This document shows, piece by piece, positions 1 to 7,965 of a stretch of DNA of 64,000 nucleotides. The position numbers were made by a program, and so were the translations under genes. How positions within the stretch are numbered: position 1 is the stretch's first letter; every line of letters begins with the position of its first letter. Source of the stretch: Deltaproteobacteria bacterium (lineage in GTDB: Bacteria > Myxococcota_A > Polyangia > GCA-2747355 > JADLHG01); the NCBI GenBank assembly GCA_020848905.1, contig JADLHG010000082.1, positions 1-64,000 of the forward strand, written 5' to 3'. The notes below the pieces were generated by a model that was not told where the DNA came from, made no database searches, and saw only the letters and a list, made by a program, of their open reading frames with translations.

Positions 1-99
1 CGTCGTCGTCGTGCAGCCCGCGCGAGACGAGCCACGGTCGAGACGCGAGGGGACCGATTCCGGTCGGCCTCGGGCCGGTCGGCGGGATCCAGACGCCGG

Positions 100-372
100 T
101 CAGAGGTGCTGACGACCCGAAGACCATCCGACACCTCCCCTCGGCGCAAGCGGGTCGACGTGCGGCCACGGAAACCACGCGAGCGACGCGCTCCCGCACC
201 CCCTCGACGCCCCTTGCGTGCGGCTGGAAACCGCGCCGCGCGACCGGCTGTAGTCGGCGTAGTTCGACCACGCGAGGCTGTGGCGGATCGTGATCCGACG
301 GCCGATCCCGGCGAACGATCGCGGCGGAAGCCAGGGCACCCTCGTTCGGGTCAGGTAGTGCGGGCAGATCAC
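100..372 (-). CDS. Small Trp/Arg-rich protein, array member 1
   Basis: Basic 90-residue protein of unknown function. The GTG start (370-372) overlaps the upstream gene's stop as GTGA and follows a G-rich stretch. It begins V-I-C-P-H-Y-L, which resembles the V-I-F-S-H-Y-L start of the next gene upstream. RSRGAV at residues 43-48 recurs in the array members at 9.1-9.7 kb. No signal peptide or membrane helix is evident. It is the last member of the array before the window edge. Shared short motifs and start/stop coupling support it being real; no function is inferred. Confidence 0.5.
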   Translation of the reverse strand: MICPHYLTRTRVPWLPPRSFAGIGRRITIRHSLAWSNYADYSRSRGAVSSRTQGASRGCGSASLAWFPWPHVDPLAPRGGVGWSSGRQHL

Positions 373-587
373 ACGATCCCCCCCGCCCCCACAAACGACT
401 GCTCCGTCCACCCCGTGAGCGAGACCATGAACCCCCGGCGCGCGCCGCACCACGGAACGGGCCAGGCGGGCCTATATCTCGCCGGCTGCGTCCGCGGCCT
501 TGGGCCGAAGTGGCTGACCCGCCGGCGCTGCTGCATGCGACGGCCCCACGAAGCGCGCCTGGTGACGAGGTAGTGCGAGAAGATCAC
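369..587 (-). CDS. Small Trp/Arg-rich protein, array member 2
   Basis: 72 residues, unknown function. The GTG start follows AAGGA by six bases and overlaps the preceding stop (GTGA). The N-terminal half (HYLVTRR, then WGRR, then VSHFG at 24-28) aligns with the next upstream protein (FLVSKRRPWGHRR, then VSHFG at 30-34). The two look like tandem duplicates, which argues against a chance open frame in G+C-rich DNA. The C-terminal half is Pro/Trp/Gly-rich. Confidence 0.5.
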   Translation of the reverse strand: MIFSHYLVTRRASWGRRMQQRRRVSHFGPRPRTQPARYRPAWPVPWCGARRGFMVSLTGWTEQSFVGAGGIV

Positions 588-796
588 CAAGAGTCCTTCC
601 ACCTCACGACGGAGGCCGTATGCCCAGGCCCCCGCCGGGGGCCCACCCAGGCAATGTTCAAGAACATCCGGCGCACCTGCCCGAAGTCGTGCCCTCCGAA
701 GTGGCTGACCCACCGCCGGCACAGGCCATTGTCGAACCGACGGTGCCCCCACGGGCGGCGCTTTGAGACGAGGAAGGTCGGGGTCGCGCGAGGCAT
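584..796 (-). CDS. Small Trp/Arg-rich protein, array member 3
   Basis: 70 residues, unknown, and the most upstream of the 0.1-0.8 kb trio. It has RRPWGHRR at 13-20 and VSHFG at 30-34, both shared with the downstream neighbour. The ATG chosen (794-796) has only a TATACC box a few bases upstream and no ribosome site, so either the message is leaderless or the true start is internal. Its stop overlaps the downstream GTG (GTGA). Confidence 0.45.
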   Translation of the reverse strand: MPRATPTFLVSKRRPWGHRRFDNGLCRRWVSHFGGHDFGQVRRMFLNIAWVGPRRGPGHTASVVRWKDSW

Positions 797-868
797 GGTA
801 TAGTCACCGCAGGACAGCCCCCTGTCCGAGGTCCGCCTGGGTTATCCTCCTTTCCTGGGTTGAGACCA

Positions 869-894
869 CCAAGGGCCGCGCAAGCGGCCCTTGG
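869..894 (-). terminator. Hairpin after the poly-Asp zinc protein
   Basis: An 11-bp perfect stem (CCAAGGGCCGC / GCGGCCCTTGG) with a GCAA loop lies just past the stop of the 906-1490 gene. There is no clear T run. It probably separates that operon from the 100-796 trio. Confidence 0.55.
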
Positions 895-905
895 TCTTTC
901 CAGGG

Positions 906-1490
<585 letters not shown>

Positions 1491-1492
1491 GG

Positions 1493-2302
1493 CTACCGAC
1501 CCTTCTTCGCCGACTTCGCCGACTTCGACGTCTTCGCGATCTTCTGCGCCGCGCGCGCCTGGACCTTGGAGGCCTTCGGCTTCTTCGCGGACTTGATCGT
1601 CTTGGCCTTCGGCTTCGCCGGCGCGGGCGCCTCCAGCGACGACGCGCGCACGATCGTCCGCGTCCCGTCCTGAAGGACCACCTCGTAGCGCACGGGGCCG
1701 CGACCCTCGACGCGCTTGCCGATCACGACCTCGGTGCCCTTGAACACGGCCCGCTCACCCTCGGGGCGGCCCCCGTGGGGGACGACCTCGGCGTTGTCGA
1801 CGACCTCGACCTTGGTGGGGGCGACGGCGGTGACGTCGGTGGGCACCTCGATCTTCCACGTCTGCTCGACCTTGGTCGAGACCGGACGCCACTTCGCGGC
1901 GTCCGTGCGCGTCCAGTCGCTCGGCTCGACGTCGAACGACACCCCGCCCGAGAGCTTCCTCGCCAGGGCCAGGGCCCCGTCGACGACCTCGTGCGTCGCG
2001 AGCGCGCCGTTGGCCACGGCGTTCTCGGCCATGCGGACGAGGTGCCCCGCGCCGTCGAAGCCGAGGCGCTTGGCGCGGTCGTTCATGTCGTTCAGGGCGT
2101 TCAGGATCCGATCGACGGTCGCCGCCGCGAGGTCGACGACCGCCTCCTCCGCGAGGACCACACCCTCGGCCTCGTCGTCCGCCACGGCGCCGACCTCGTC
2201 GGCAAGCTCCTCCATGACCGAGGCCTCGGCCTCGTCGATCTCGGCCTCGTCGGGGCCGTCAGTCCCCCCGGTCGTCCCGGTCGTCTTCGTCACCGATCCC
2301 AT
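1493..2302 (-). CDS. Acidic-to-basic two-domain protein with H1-like Lys/Ala tail
   Basis: 269 residues, not recognised. Residues 1-60 are Glu/Asp-rich. The centre (about 60-180) is a mixed, probably folded region with helices around the DRILNALNDMNDRAKRLG segment. The last 50 residues are Lys/Ala/Ser repeats (KSAKK, KASK, KSAKS) like bacterial histone-H1-type tails, which suggests nucleic-acid binding. The start has an ideal site (AAAGGAGG, then ATG). The upstream gene's end overlaps it by 44 bases, so the two are translationally linked. Confidence 0.8.
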   Translation of the reverse strand: MGSVTKTTGTTGGTDGPDEAEIDEAEASVMEELADEVGAVADDEAEGVVLAEEAVVDLAAATVDRILNALNDMNDRAKRLGFDGAGHLVRMAENAVANGALATHEVVDGALALARKLSGGVSFDVEPSDWTRTDAAKWRPVSTKVEQTWKIEVPTDVTAVAPTKVEVVDNAEVVPHGGRPEGERAVFKGTEVVIGKRVEGRGPVRYEVVLQDGTRTIVRASSLEAPAPAKPKAKTIKSAKKPKASKVQARAAQKIAKTSKSAKSAKKGR

Positions 2303-2630
2303 GGCTCTTCCTCCTTTGAGCGATCCAGTTCATGCAGTCGTGGTAGTGCGCGATCTGCGCGCGGAGCCCCCTCCGCGCGCACGTCATGAGCGAGTCTTCG
2401 GTCGGCTTGACGCCCAGCGGACTCTGGGCAAGCTGCCGCACGAGGACGTCCTCGTACATGCGGGCCACGACGGTCACCGCCCGCGACTCGATCATGCGCT
2501 CGTCGAGCATGAGCGCCCGCAGGCAGTCGACGCACAGGGGGTGGCCGCCGATCCCGGCGACCTCGACCAGGGCCACGGCGACCTCGTGGACCGCCGACGA
2601 CCTACCGCACGCTTCGCACTCGGCAGACAT
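2259..2630 (-). CDS. Small zinc-binding protein, unknown
   Basis: 123 residues. CEAC near the start and CVDC around residue 34 form a plausible four-Cys zinc site; a helical region and an Asp/Arg-rich C-terminus follow. The 44-base overlap with the downstream gene is longer than usual here. The ATG (2628-2630) has no clear Shine-Dalgarno and lies 12 bases after the recombinase stop, so translation may depend on termination upstream. Confidence 0.7.
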   Translation of the reverse strand: MSAECEACGRSSAVHEVAVALVEVAGIGGHPLCVDCLRALMLDERMIESRAVTVVARMYEDVLVRQLAQSPLGVKPTEDSLMTCARRGLRAQIAHYHDCMNWIAQRRKSHGIGDEDDRDDRGD

Positions 2631-2641
2631 GGGGCCCGAGT

Positions 2642-3805
2642 CTACTCGATCTTCCGCGAAAGCGAATCCCGGCCAAGAGAATCGGCGACCTTCCCGGCGA
2701 TCTCTCCCTGGGGATCCTTGCGCTGGTCGTCGTAGACCATGACCGTGCTGACCTGCTTGTGCCCCGAGAACCGCGCGACCGCGCGGACGTCGCCGCCGGT
2801 GGCGTCGAGGGCCTCCGTGATCGCCGCGTGGCGCAAGGCGTGCGGCCACACCTTGAGGCCGGCGTCCTTCCCCAGCTTGCGGATCATGCGGTAGATCGAC
2901 ACGGCGCTGATCGCCGTCGCGCGCCGCTCCAGCGCCTCCGCCAGGGTCGACGACCCGTGCAGCGGCAGGAAGAGCGCGCCGGGCTTCGTCCCGCGGACCT
3001 TGACCCAGGCCGCGAGGGCCTTCAGGGTCGCCGCGGGGAGCGTGAGGAAGCGGATCTTGCCGCCCTTGCGCCGGACGCGCAGCTTGCGGCCCGTGAACGA
3101 CACGTCGGCCAGGGCGAGCCCGGCGACCTCAGTGCGCCGCAGCGCCAGGTCGAAGAGGAGCCGCAGGATCGCGCGGTCGCGCACCACCCAGGCGAGGTAG
3201 ACCCGCGCCTCCTCGGCGCGCTCGGGGTGGGCGCGGCCGAGGGCCACGGCCGAGGCGTAGCGGCGCGCGAGCACCTCCATGAGGGCCTGGACGCCGTCCG
3301 ACCCGGGGCCGCGGGTGTCGCGGACCTTGTTCTCCTTGAGGCCGGGCACCTCGACCGTCCAGTGGACGTGCCCGAGGAGGCGCGCGATCTTGCCCATGCT
3401 CTTGACCGCGGCGAGGCGCCGGTTGACGGTCGCGGCCGAGAGGCCCTTCCGTCCGAGCCAGTTGCGGTAGGCGAGCACGACCTGATTGGCCTTGCCCTGC
3501 GTCTGGCTGAAGAGCCACGCCACGGCGTGGGTGACGATCTCCGCGTCGAAGCCCTTGCCGGGGTGACGGCCGACGCCGGCCGTCGCGAGGAACTCGGCGA
3601 ACACCACGAGGTCGCGCTCGTAGGCCGCGCGGGTCGTGGGCTCGCGCCCGTCGAAGAAGGCGCGCACGACAGCCTGCGGGCCGTCGAGAACGATCTCCGG
3701 CGCCAGGGCGAAGGCCTGGGCGTGGGTGAGCGCCGTCGTGGGCTGGGTGGGCTGGGTGGGCTGGGTGGGCTGGGTGGGCTGGGTGGGCTGTGGCGCGTCA
3801 GTCAT
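2642..3805 (-). CDS. Tyrosine recombinase (XerC/D or integrase-like)
   Basis: 387 residues: an N-terminal Pro-Thr-Gln repeat, a SAM-like core-binding domain (about 45-150) and a catalytic domain (165-370). All catalytic positions are visible: Arg223 (ALRRTE), a beta-hairpin Lys near 247-250, His322 and Arg325 (HALRH), His349 (SGHK) and nucleophile Tyr358. Such enzymes cut and rejoin DNA through a 3'-phosphotyrosyl bond; roles include integration, dimer resolution and hairpin-telomere formation. At 387 residues it is longer than Xer (about 300) and much shorter than TelN-type protelomerases (about 630). The ATG overlaps the end of the upstream small basic gene. A link to the palindrome at 22 kb is possible but unproven. 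Confidence 0.93.
   Translation of the reverse strand: MTDAPQPTQPTQPTQPTQPTQPTTALTHAQAFALAPEIVLDGPQAVVRAFFDGREPTTRAAYERDLVVFAEFLATAGVGRHPGKGFDAEIVTHAVAWLFSQTQGKANQVVLAYRNWLGRKGLSAATVNRRLAAVKSMGKIARLLGHVHWTVEVPGLKENKVRDTRGPGSDGVQALMEVLARRYASAVALGRAHPERAEEARVYLAWVVRDRAILRLLFDLALRRTEVAGLALADVSFTGRKLRVRRKGGKIRFLTLPAATLKALAAWVKVRGTKPGALFLPLHGSSTLAEALERRATAISAVSIYRMIRKLGKDAGLKVWPHALRHAAITEALDATGGDVRAVARFSGHKQVSTVMVYDDQRKDPQGEIAGKVADSLGRDSLSRKIE
3740..3790. repeat. 9-bp tandem repeat in the recombinase gene
   Basis: Five to six copies of GGCTGGGTG encode the Pro-Thr-Gln repeats near the N-terminus of the recombinase. Copy-number changes stay in frame; the segment is probably a flexible leader. Confidence 0.9.
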
Positions 3806-3965
3806 GAATGAACTTGCTCCCTCGCCCGATACCGGAGGTCCGCCCCCACGGGCGCTCCCGCGTCCATGAATGCGACCGCTCGCGCCCGTCGGCGCCGCTC
3901 CAGCGACGGCGGAACTTCTTCTTGAGGCGCCACCAAAGCGGCAGGACGACGACGGACTTGGTCAT
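3798..3965 (-). CDS. Small Trp/Arg-rich protein coupled to the recombinase
   Basis: 55 residues. A very basic aromatic core, WWRLKKKFRRRW at 11-22, is followed by an Arg/Gly/Trp-rich tail. The ATG overlaps the upstream stop (ATGA), and its stop overlaps the recombinase start. Its position suggests nucleic-acid binding or an accessory role to the recombinase, but nothing in the sequence proves this. Confidence 0.55.
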   Translation of the reverse strand: MTKSVVVLPLWWRLKKKFRRRWSGADGRERSHSWTRERPWGRTSGIGRGSKFIHD

Positions 3966-4297
3966 ACCAGGCTCGGCCTCCGGGTGTTCCCCTGGTCCCA
4001 TTCGCACGACGGACAGCCGTCGTGGTGGTCGTGCAGCGGGTCGCTGTAGGGGCAGGCCGCAGCGGCGCAGGTCGGGCACCCTCCGCTGTCGTTGGGGCGG
4101 GCACAGAGGTGCGCGCGCCACGACCAGCTTCGCGGCTTCATGTTCCGCGCGAGGCCGCCGCTGCCCTTCCGGGTGCGTCGGCCGAACCGATCGACCGGAG
4201 CGCCGTCCCACGCAAGGCCGAGGCGGGTGTACCACCAGTGGGGATCGGTCTGCTCGGCCCGCGTGCGCGCGACGGCCAGGACTGCTGCTCCGATCAC
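3962..4297 (-). CDS. Small protein with N-terminal hydrophobic stretch and Cys/His cluster
   Basis: 111 residues from a GTG that overlaps the upstream stop (GTGA); an in-frame GTG at 4369 is possible but would overlap the upstream gene by 76 bases. The first 10 residues are hydrophobic (VIGAAVLAVA). The C-terminal third has CPTC, a further Cys pair, HDHHDGC and CEW, a likely zinc site. The middle is Trp/Arg-rich like the neighbouring array. Confidence 0.6.
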   Translation of the reverse strand: MIGAAVLAVARTRAEQTDPHWWYTRLGLAWDGAPVDRFGRRTRKGSGGLARNMKPRSWSWRAHLCARPNDSGGCPTCAAAACPYSDPLHDHHDGCPSCEWDQGNTRRPSLV

Positions 4298-4497
4298 AGC
4301 AGCCCCCGGAGCAGCCCCCAGCGCCCCCAGGAAGTCGCTGACGCCCGCACCCGCGCATCGCGCATCCACGCCAGGCTACCGAGCCCGCGCCAGGCTTCCG
4401 AGACCCGGGCGCCGGCGCGCTTCGACGCGAACCTCAAGGAGATCGTGGACGGTCGCGCCGCCCAGGACGGCAGGTAGTAGGTGACCCTCGGCGTCAC
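4294..4497 (-). CDS. Small Trp/Arg-rich protein
   Basis: 67 residues with five Trp and many Arg (EAWRGLGSLAW, SWGRWGLL). The GTG start overlaps the stop of the zinc protein upstream (GTGA), and its own stop overlaps the next GTG. Unknown function. Confidence 0.5.
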   Translation of the reverse strand: MTPRVTYYLPSWAARPSTISLRFASKRAGARVSEAWRGLGSLAWMRDARVRASATSWGRWGLLRGLL

Positions 4498-4877
4498 GGC
4501 CCCTCCAAGATCGCCAGCGCCGCGAGGACGACAACCTCCGGCAGGCCGGTGTCCTCGACGATCTTCCGCGGGCTCGTGTTGTGGATCTTCGACCCCTTGA
4601 CCTCCTGCACGAGGAAGGGCGCGAGGCTGACCCGGTGCCACTCCTCGCGCGCCAGGCGCATGAGGGCCTTCGCGGTGTGACGAACGATCCGCTCTCGCAT
4701 GGCGAGGGTCTCCGCGATCGATCGCGCGTGCGGCATGTGCCGGACGTGCTCGACGCAGTAGGGCTTGTCGCCCACCGTCTCGACGCCGCAGCACTCGCAG
4801 ACCTTCGGCGGCTTGACGTAGCCCCCGGCGTGCCGCGAAGAGCGCGGCGGCTCGACCTCGTCCTCGTCGCTGCTCAC
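4494..4877 (-). CDS. Small zinc-binding protein, unknown
   Basis: 127 residues: an acidic N-terminus, a zinc motif CECCG...C..H at about 27-45, then a helical region with conserved-looking HNTSPRK. The coding bias and motif make it one of the firmer genes here. GTG start; both ends overlap neighbours by four bases. Confidence 0.75.
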   Translation of the reverse strand: MSSDEDEVEPPRSSRHAGGYVKPPKVCECCGVETVGDKPYCVEHVRHMPHARSIAETLAMRERIVRHTAKALMRLAREEWHRVSLAPFLVQEVKGSKIHNTSPRKIVEDTGLPEVVVLAALAILEGP

Positions 4878-5116
4878 AGCGGTCTCCCCACTCCCCTAAT
4901 CCTGCGAATCGCCCGATACCACCGTCGCTCAAAGCTGAAGAGACGCCCGAACGCGCTCGACTCCGTGACGTAGCCCGACTCGTCCCCGGGCTTGAGCCGG
5001 TGGGAGTAGAACACCCAAGCTCGATCCCCGACCCTCGCCGATCGAACGAAGTATCTTCCCCACGGGGCCCGGTGATCGGAGACGAGGTCTCGCGACCGGC
5101 AGTGCCAGGCGATCAT
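4874..5116 (-). CDS. Small Trp/Arg-rich protein
   Basis: 80 residues from an ATG overlapping the previous stop (ATGA). It has APWGRYF at about 17-23, an aromatic central part (AWVFYSHRL) and a basic helix SFERRWYRAIRRIRG near the C-terminus. The pattern of WGR followed by RRW-type basic aromatic helices matches the next three genes upstream. Confidence 0.55.
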   Translation of the reverse strand: MIAWHCRSRDLVSDHRAPWGRYFVRSARVGDRAWVFYSHRLKPGDESGYVTESSAFGRLFSFERRWYRAIRRIRGVGRPL

Positions 5117-5427
5117 GGCGCCCCCGGCAGCGGCCCCGGCAGGCGGATCTCGACGCGGAACGACTCCAGCGGCATGAGGTCGATCGGGCGGCCCATGATC
5201 GTGATGTCGCGTCCAGGGCCTCGACCGCGCCCGTGCGACGTGGCGTTGCCGCGGACTCGCGACCACCGACCGAAGGTCGACACGCCGAAGGAGTAGACCG
5301 AGTTCATGATCTTCCACCGACGCCAGGAGTGCCGGTGGAAGGCCCGCGCGGTCTCGCCGTGGGGCGAACCGCGCCCCCACGCGATCGTTCGCGAGAAGGG
5401 ACGCATGAGCAGGATCGCTACGGCCAC
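5113..5427 (-). CDS. Trp/Arg-rich protein with a virion-protein-like C-terminal module
   Basis: 104 residues from a GTG behind GGGGAGGAG (six-base spacer). Residues 15-23 (TIAWGRG) and the SWRRWK segment match the array. The C-terminus (DITIMGRPIDLMPLESF, then hydrophobic/Pro) is nearly the same as the DVTIMGRPVELNALEAF segment of the 61013-61666 protein and resembles the DVTVSGRPVEIQALEAF segment of the 33364-34419 protein. It is therefore either a shortened paralogue of the virion-type protein or a fusion. The residual reading frame is intact. Confidence 0.65.
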   Translation of the reverse strand: MAVAILLMRPFSRTIAWGRGSPHGETARAFHRHSWRRWKIMNSVYSFGVSTFGRWSRVRGNATSHGRGRGPGRDITIMGRPIDLMPLESFRVEIRLPGPLPGAP

Positions 5428-5651
5428 AGGTGACTCCTCCCCGCCGTCGACACCTGCGACGCGGCGCTGCCGCGGACCAGCGACCAGCGACCGCACGGCG
5501 TGTTGAACGAGACGGTGCGGATCAGGCGCTGCCACCTACGCCACGAGTGCCCGTGGAACGCCCGCTGGACCTCGCCGCGGTACGGACCGCGCCCCCACGC
5601 GATCGTTCGCGAGCGCGAGAAGGGGCACATGCTCAGGGTCGCTACGCCCAC
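5418..5651 (-). CDS. Small Trp/Arg-rich protein
   Basis: 77 residues. The GTG follows GGAGGAGTCACCT, the same leader as the downstream gene. RTIAWGRG, FHGHSWRRWQ and CGRWSLVRG align over most of the length with the 5113-5427 protein, indicating tandem duplication. It lacks the DxTxxGRP module. Its end overlaps the next start by ten bases. Confidence 0.6.
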   Translation of the reverse strand: MGVATLSMCPFSRSRTIAWGRGPYRGEVQRAFHGHSWRRWQRLIRTVSFNTPCGRWSLVRGSAASQVSTAGRSHLWP

Positions 5652-5845
5652 AGGTGACTCCTCCGCGTCGTCGCGGACACCATGACGTCGCGAACCAGCG
5701 ACCAGCGACCGTAGGGGCGGCGGACGGGGGGTTGCCGCAAGCCGAGGCGGAACGCCTGCGGCTCCTCGCCCCCGTGGCCGGGATCGCGGCCCCACACGCT
5801 CGCGCGCAAGACGCCCACGTTCTTCAGAGCCACGGACGCGACCAC
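5642..5845 (-). CDS. Small Trp/Arg-rich protein
   Basis: 67 residues. The GTG lies eight bases after AAGGAGG. LRASVWGRD and YGRWSLVRD align with IAWGRG and CGRWSLVRG of the downstream gene; the SWRRW segment is replaced by RLGLRQ. It is the most diverged of this trio, and its end overlaps the next gene. Confidence 0.55.
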   Translation of the reverse strand: MVASVALKNVGVLRASVWGRDPGHGGEEPQAFRLGLRQPPVRRPYGRWSLVRDVMVSATTRRSHLWA

Positions 5846-6036
5846 GGCCACGACCTCCTTCCGAACCGCCAAGGCCACGAAAGTCTGTCCCCCAGGTCGC
5901 TGTCCCCTCCCCTCGGCCGCTCTGGCCAGGACAGAGGTGAGAACCTGGCGAAAGCGTAGGAGCAGACCAGGCACCGCCTCCACCGCGCGCGGCTGTTGGT
6001 CAGCGTCGTCCACGTCTTGAACCACGGGAAGATCAC
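5824..6036 (-). CDS. Small Trp/Arg-rich protein
   Basis: 70 residues. The GTG lies five bases after GGTGGAGG. It starts VIFPWFKTW, has SRARWRRC at 15-22 and ends with four Trp-Pro/Trp-Ser repeats. The N-terminal arrangement (AIF/VIF, PW, RARW-Q/R-R, then AF) matches the 9727-9951 protein. GTGA overlap with the gene upstream. Confidence 0.5.
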   Translation of the reverse strand: MIFPWFKTWTTLTNSRARWRRCLVCSYAFARFSPLSWPERPRGGDSDLGDRLSWPWRFGRRSWPWSRPWL

Positions 6037-6257
6037 AAAGACCTCCACCTCGCCCAGTCCCTGGCTCGGCGAATCAAGGACTCGCCGAGCCCGCCACCCC
6101 CGCTCCCCGTCGCGGCGCGGCGCTGGCGCCGCGCCCCCCACCGCCTCCAGCGAAGCTCGTAGTTCTGGACGATCCCGTGGGAGCAGCGGCGGGCGCGCTG
6201 CTCCCACTTGCAGAGATCGTTCCCGAGCACGCCGACGCAGTCCGGGTAGACCGTCAC
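6033..6257 (-). CDS. Small Trp/Arg-rich protein
   Basis: 74 residues from a GTG nine bases after the upstream stop. ELRWRRWGARRQRR at about 34-47 is the basic aromatic core; a Gly-rich linker and RRARDWARWRS follow. Two N-terminal Cys. Unknown function. Confidence 0.5.
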   Translation of the reverse strand: MTVYPDCVGVLGNDLCKWEQRARRCSHGIVQNYELRWRRWGARRQRRAATGSGGGGLGESLIRRARDWARWRSL

Positions 6258-6266
6258 GGCGCCGGC

Positions 6267-6662
6267 CTAGAAGCCGCGCTTGTCGCCCCAGGGCGGGATC
6301 CCGACCGAGCCGGCCGGCCCGACGAACAGGGCGACGGGGATCTTCTCGCCCTCGGGCGAGAGGCGCTGGCTGTGGCCCTCGGGGCCGCGCGCGGTCACGT
6401 TCTCCAGATCGTAGGCCTCGTCGCACCACAGCACCGAGCCCCACATGGCGTCGCTCACGTCCACGACGTGGCCCAGGTAGTGCGTCCGCACCCCGAGCAG
6501 CAGCACCCAGTGGCCGACGAAGCGCCCCAGCACCGCGCCGCTCACGCGCGCCGTCTCGACGACCGCGCGGGCCTGCGCCTCCGGGTCGTTCGGGTCCGCC
6601 GCCAGGTTCCGCTCCGCCAGGCGCCGACGCTGATCGGCGCTCATGAAGCCAGTGTCCGTCAT
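6267..6662 (-). CDS. Small beta-rich protein, unknown
   Basis: 131 residues from an ATG behind AAGGAGGAG. A helical N-terminus (about 10-45) precedes a hydrophobic beta-strand region (GHWVLLLGVRTHYLGHVVDVS, WGSVLWCDEAYDLENV) typical of a small barrel, and a Gly/Pro tail. Codon use is firmly coding. I do not recognise the family. Confidence 0.75.
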   Translation of the reverse strand: MTDTGFMSADQRRRLAERNLAADPNDPEAQARAVVETARVSGAVLGRFVGHWVLLLGVRTHYLGHVVDVSDAMWGSVLWCDEAYDLENVTARGPEGHSQRLSPEGEKIPVALFVGPAGSVGIPPWGDKRGF

Positions 6663-6688
6663 AACTCCTCCTTGTTCGCCGGACCGCC

Positions 6689-7033
6689 CTATGCGGTCCG
6701 ACACTTCTCCGTCACGTCGCCGGTCGGGCCCACGACCACCGTGAGCCTCGCCCGACCACCCGCCGGCGGGAGCGGGGCGAAGTCCCCGCGCGCCGGCCCG
6801 AAAAGGGCCCCCGCGGGCCCCCTCACCAAGCAGTTGAGCAGCAGCCCCGCCCCCTCGTTCTCGGGCAGGGGCCCTCGCGGCCCGACGGGGCGCGCGAGGG
6901 TGAACACCTGGGCCTCGCAGCCCTCGGTGATCGTCAAGTCGATCTCGGCCTCGCCGGACGCGAGGCCGAGGTAGGCGGCGACCTCCGACAGGGTCGGGCG
7001 GTCGTCGCGAGCGTTCCTGATCACGATCTTCAT
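6689..7033 (-). CDS. Hypothetical protein
   Basis: 114 residues from an ATG that overlaps the upstream stop (ATGA). The N-terminal half is mixed alpha/beta (MKIVIRNARDDRPTLSEVAAYLG), the C-terminal half Gly/Pro-rich. No family is recognised. Twenty-six non-coding bases separate it from the downstream gene. Confidence 0.65.
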   Translation of the reverse strand: MKIVIRNARDDRPTLSEVAAYLGLASGEAEIDLTITEGCEAQVFTLARPVGPRGPLPENEGAGLLLNCLVRGPAGALFGPARGDFAPLPPAGGRARLTVVVGPTGDVTEKCRTA

Positions 7034-7338
7034 GCGGCCTCGTCGTCCTCCCCGTCGATCCCCCAAGTATCCCCCGCCCTCGCGGCCCTCCACGCACGCG
7101 AGAAGCGCACGTCGCCGGGCGCGCCGGGCCACCAAGCGTTGACTAGCCTACCGAGCCACCACGAGAGGCCCCTCCCGCGGACCCTCGACCGACGACGGTA
7201 CGTCCACTGAAAGCCGCGAAGATCGTCCATCCCCTCGCGCGCCTGCGAGCCGAGCGTCGACCGCGCGCGATACGCGCCCCTCGGTTGGCGCCTCCGCTCC
7301 GCCGTCCCGGTCACGTCGCTGTTGATCGGCGTCCTCAC
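7030..7338 (-). CDS. Trp/Arg-rich protein
   Basis: 102 residues from a GTG five bases after GGCAGGAG. The core, about residues 43-88, holds five Trp and Arg clusters (QWTYRRRSRVRGRGLSWW, FSRAWRAARAG). The C-terminus is acidic (DGEDDEAA). A shorter product from the internal ATG at residue 37 is possible. Confidence 0.5.
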   Translation of the reverse strand: MRTPINSDVTGTAERRRQPRGAYRARSTLGSQAREGMDDLRGFQWTYRRRSRVRGRGLSWWLGRLVNAWWPGAPGDVRFSRAWRAARAGDTWGIDGEDDEAA

Positions 7339-7559
7339 AGACACTCCTGCCACGACGCCGAGTAGGCATTGCGGACGACGACGTCTGGCACCGGCCCTCC
7401 CCTCCGCGTCGAGCACGTCCTACCAGACCACCAGCGGAGCCACGTCATGGCTCGGAAGCTAGACGAGAGATCCCGCTCGACCACCGAGAAGAACCTGCCC
7501 CTCGCCGACGAGGTCGCGTAGTTCGGCACGGCGAGTGACGCGAACCTGGGAGCGATCAC
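7335..7559 (-). CDS. Small Trp/Arg-rich protein
   Basis: 74 residues. The GTG overlaps the stop of the 7556-7816 gene (GTGA). VPNYATSSARGRFFS at 11-25 recalls SNYADYSRSRGAVSS of the 100-372 protein; TWLRWWSGR follows. Unknown function. Confidence 0.5.
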   Translation of the reverse strand: MIAPRFASLAVPNYATSSARGRFFSVVERDLSSSFRAMTWLRWWSGRTCSTRRGGPVPDVVVRNAYSASWQECL

Positions 7560-7816
7560 TCCGAGCGCGTCCTGAGCGTCGGGCTGTAGAGGAAGAACCG
7601 CACCTCGTCGTCGTCGTTCATGAGCTTCGACCGGTAGGTGCCCTGCGCCTCGCGGAGGCGCTCGCACCGGCCGTGCATGGCCTCCGCCGCCTGGATCGCC
7701 TCGTCCCTCGTCGCGTAGACGGTGACGAGCCGGTGGTCGCCGTCCCAGTCGCGCTCGGGCGCGTCGGCGGCGACCAGCACGAAGAGATCCTCCTCGGTCA
7801 CGACCCGCCGGCTCAC
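7556..7816 (-). CDS. Hypothetical protein
   Basis: 86 residues from a GTG overlapping the upstream stop (GTGA). It has a compact alpha/beta pattern (HRLVTVYATRDEAIQAAEAMHG) like small phage proteins with a single alpha/beta domain. Strong coding bias; family not recognised. Confidence 0.7.
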   Translation of the reverse strand: MSRRVVTEEDLFVLVAADAPERDWDGDHRLVTVYATRDEAIQAAEAMHGRCERLREAQGTYRSKLMNDDDEVRFFLYSPTLRTRSE

Positions 7817-7965
7817 GGCAGCACCCGGAAGAGGGCCGCCACGAGCCGCGCCACGACGACGGGGAAGGCCAGGCCGGCGGTGAGGACCGCGAGGCCGAGG
7901 ACGAAGTCAAGGACCGGCGGGTCGCCGATCGGCCGCTTGCACATGGCGCACGTCTCCCTGATCAT
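7813..7965 (-). CDS. Tiny membrane protein with CxxC head
   Basis: 50 residues. The ATG at 7963-7965 overlaps the upstream stop by one base (TGATG), and its stop overlaps the next GTG. The N-terminus has CAMC; residues 19-46 form one hydrophobic transmembrane segment (VLDFVLGLAVLTAGLAF and onward). Exact start/stop coupling on both sides is the main support. Confidence 0.65.
   Translation of the reverse strand: MIRETCAMCKRPIGDPPVLDFVLGLAVLTAGLAFPVVVARLVAALFRVLP

Noticed and set aside
1-99. Continuation of the small-protein array at the left edge
   Set aside because: No overlapping start, ribosome site or sufficient length is visible in the first 99 bases.
2642-3805. Protelomerase (TelN/ResT-like) call for the recombinase
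   Set aside because: Attractive given the 22-kb palindrome, but 387 residues with an ordinary Xer/integrase motif layout does not support it without further evidence.
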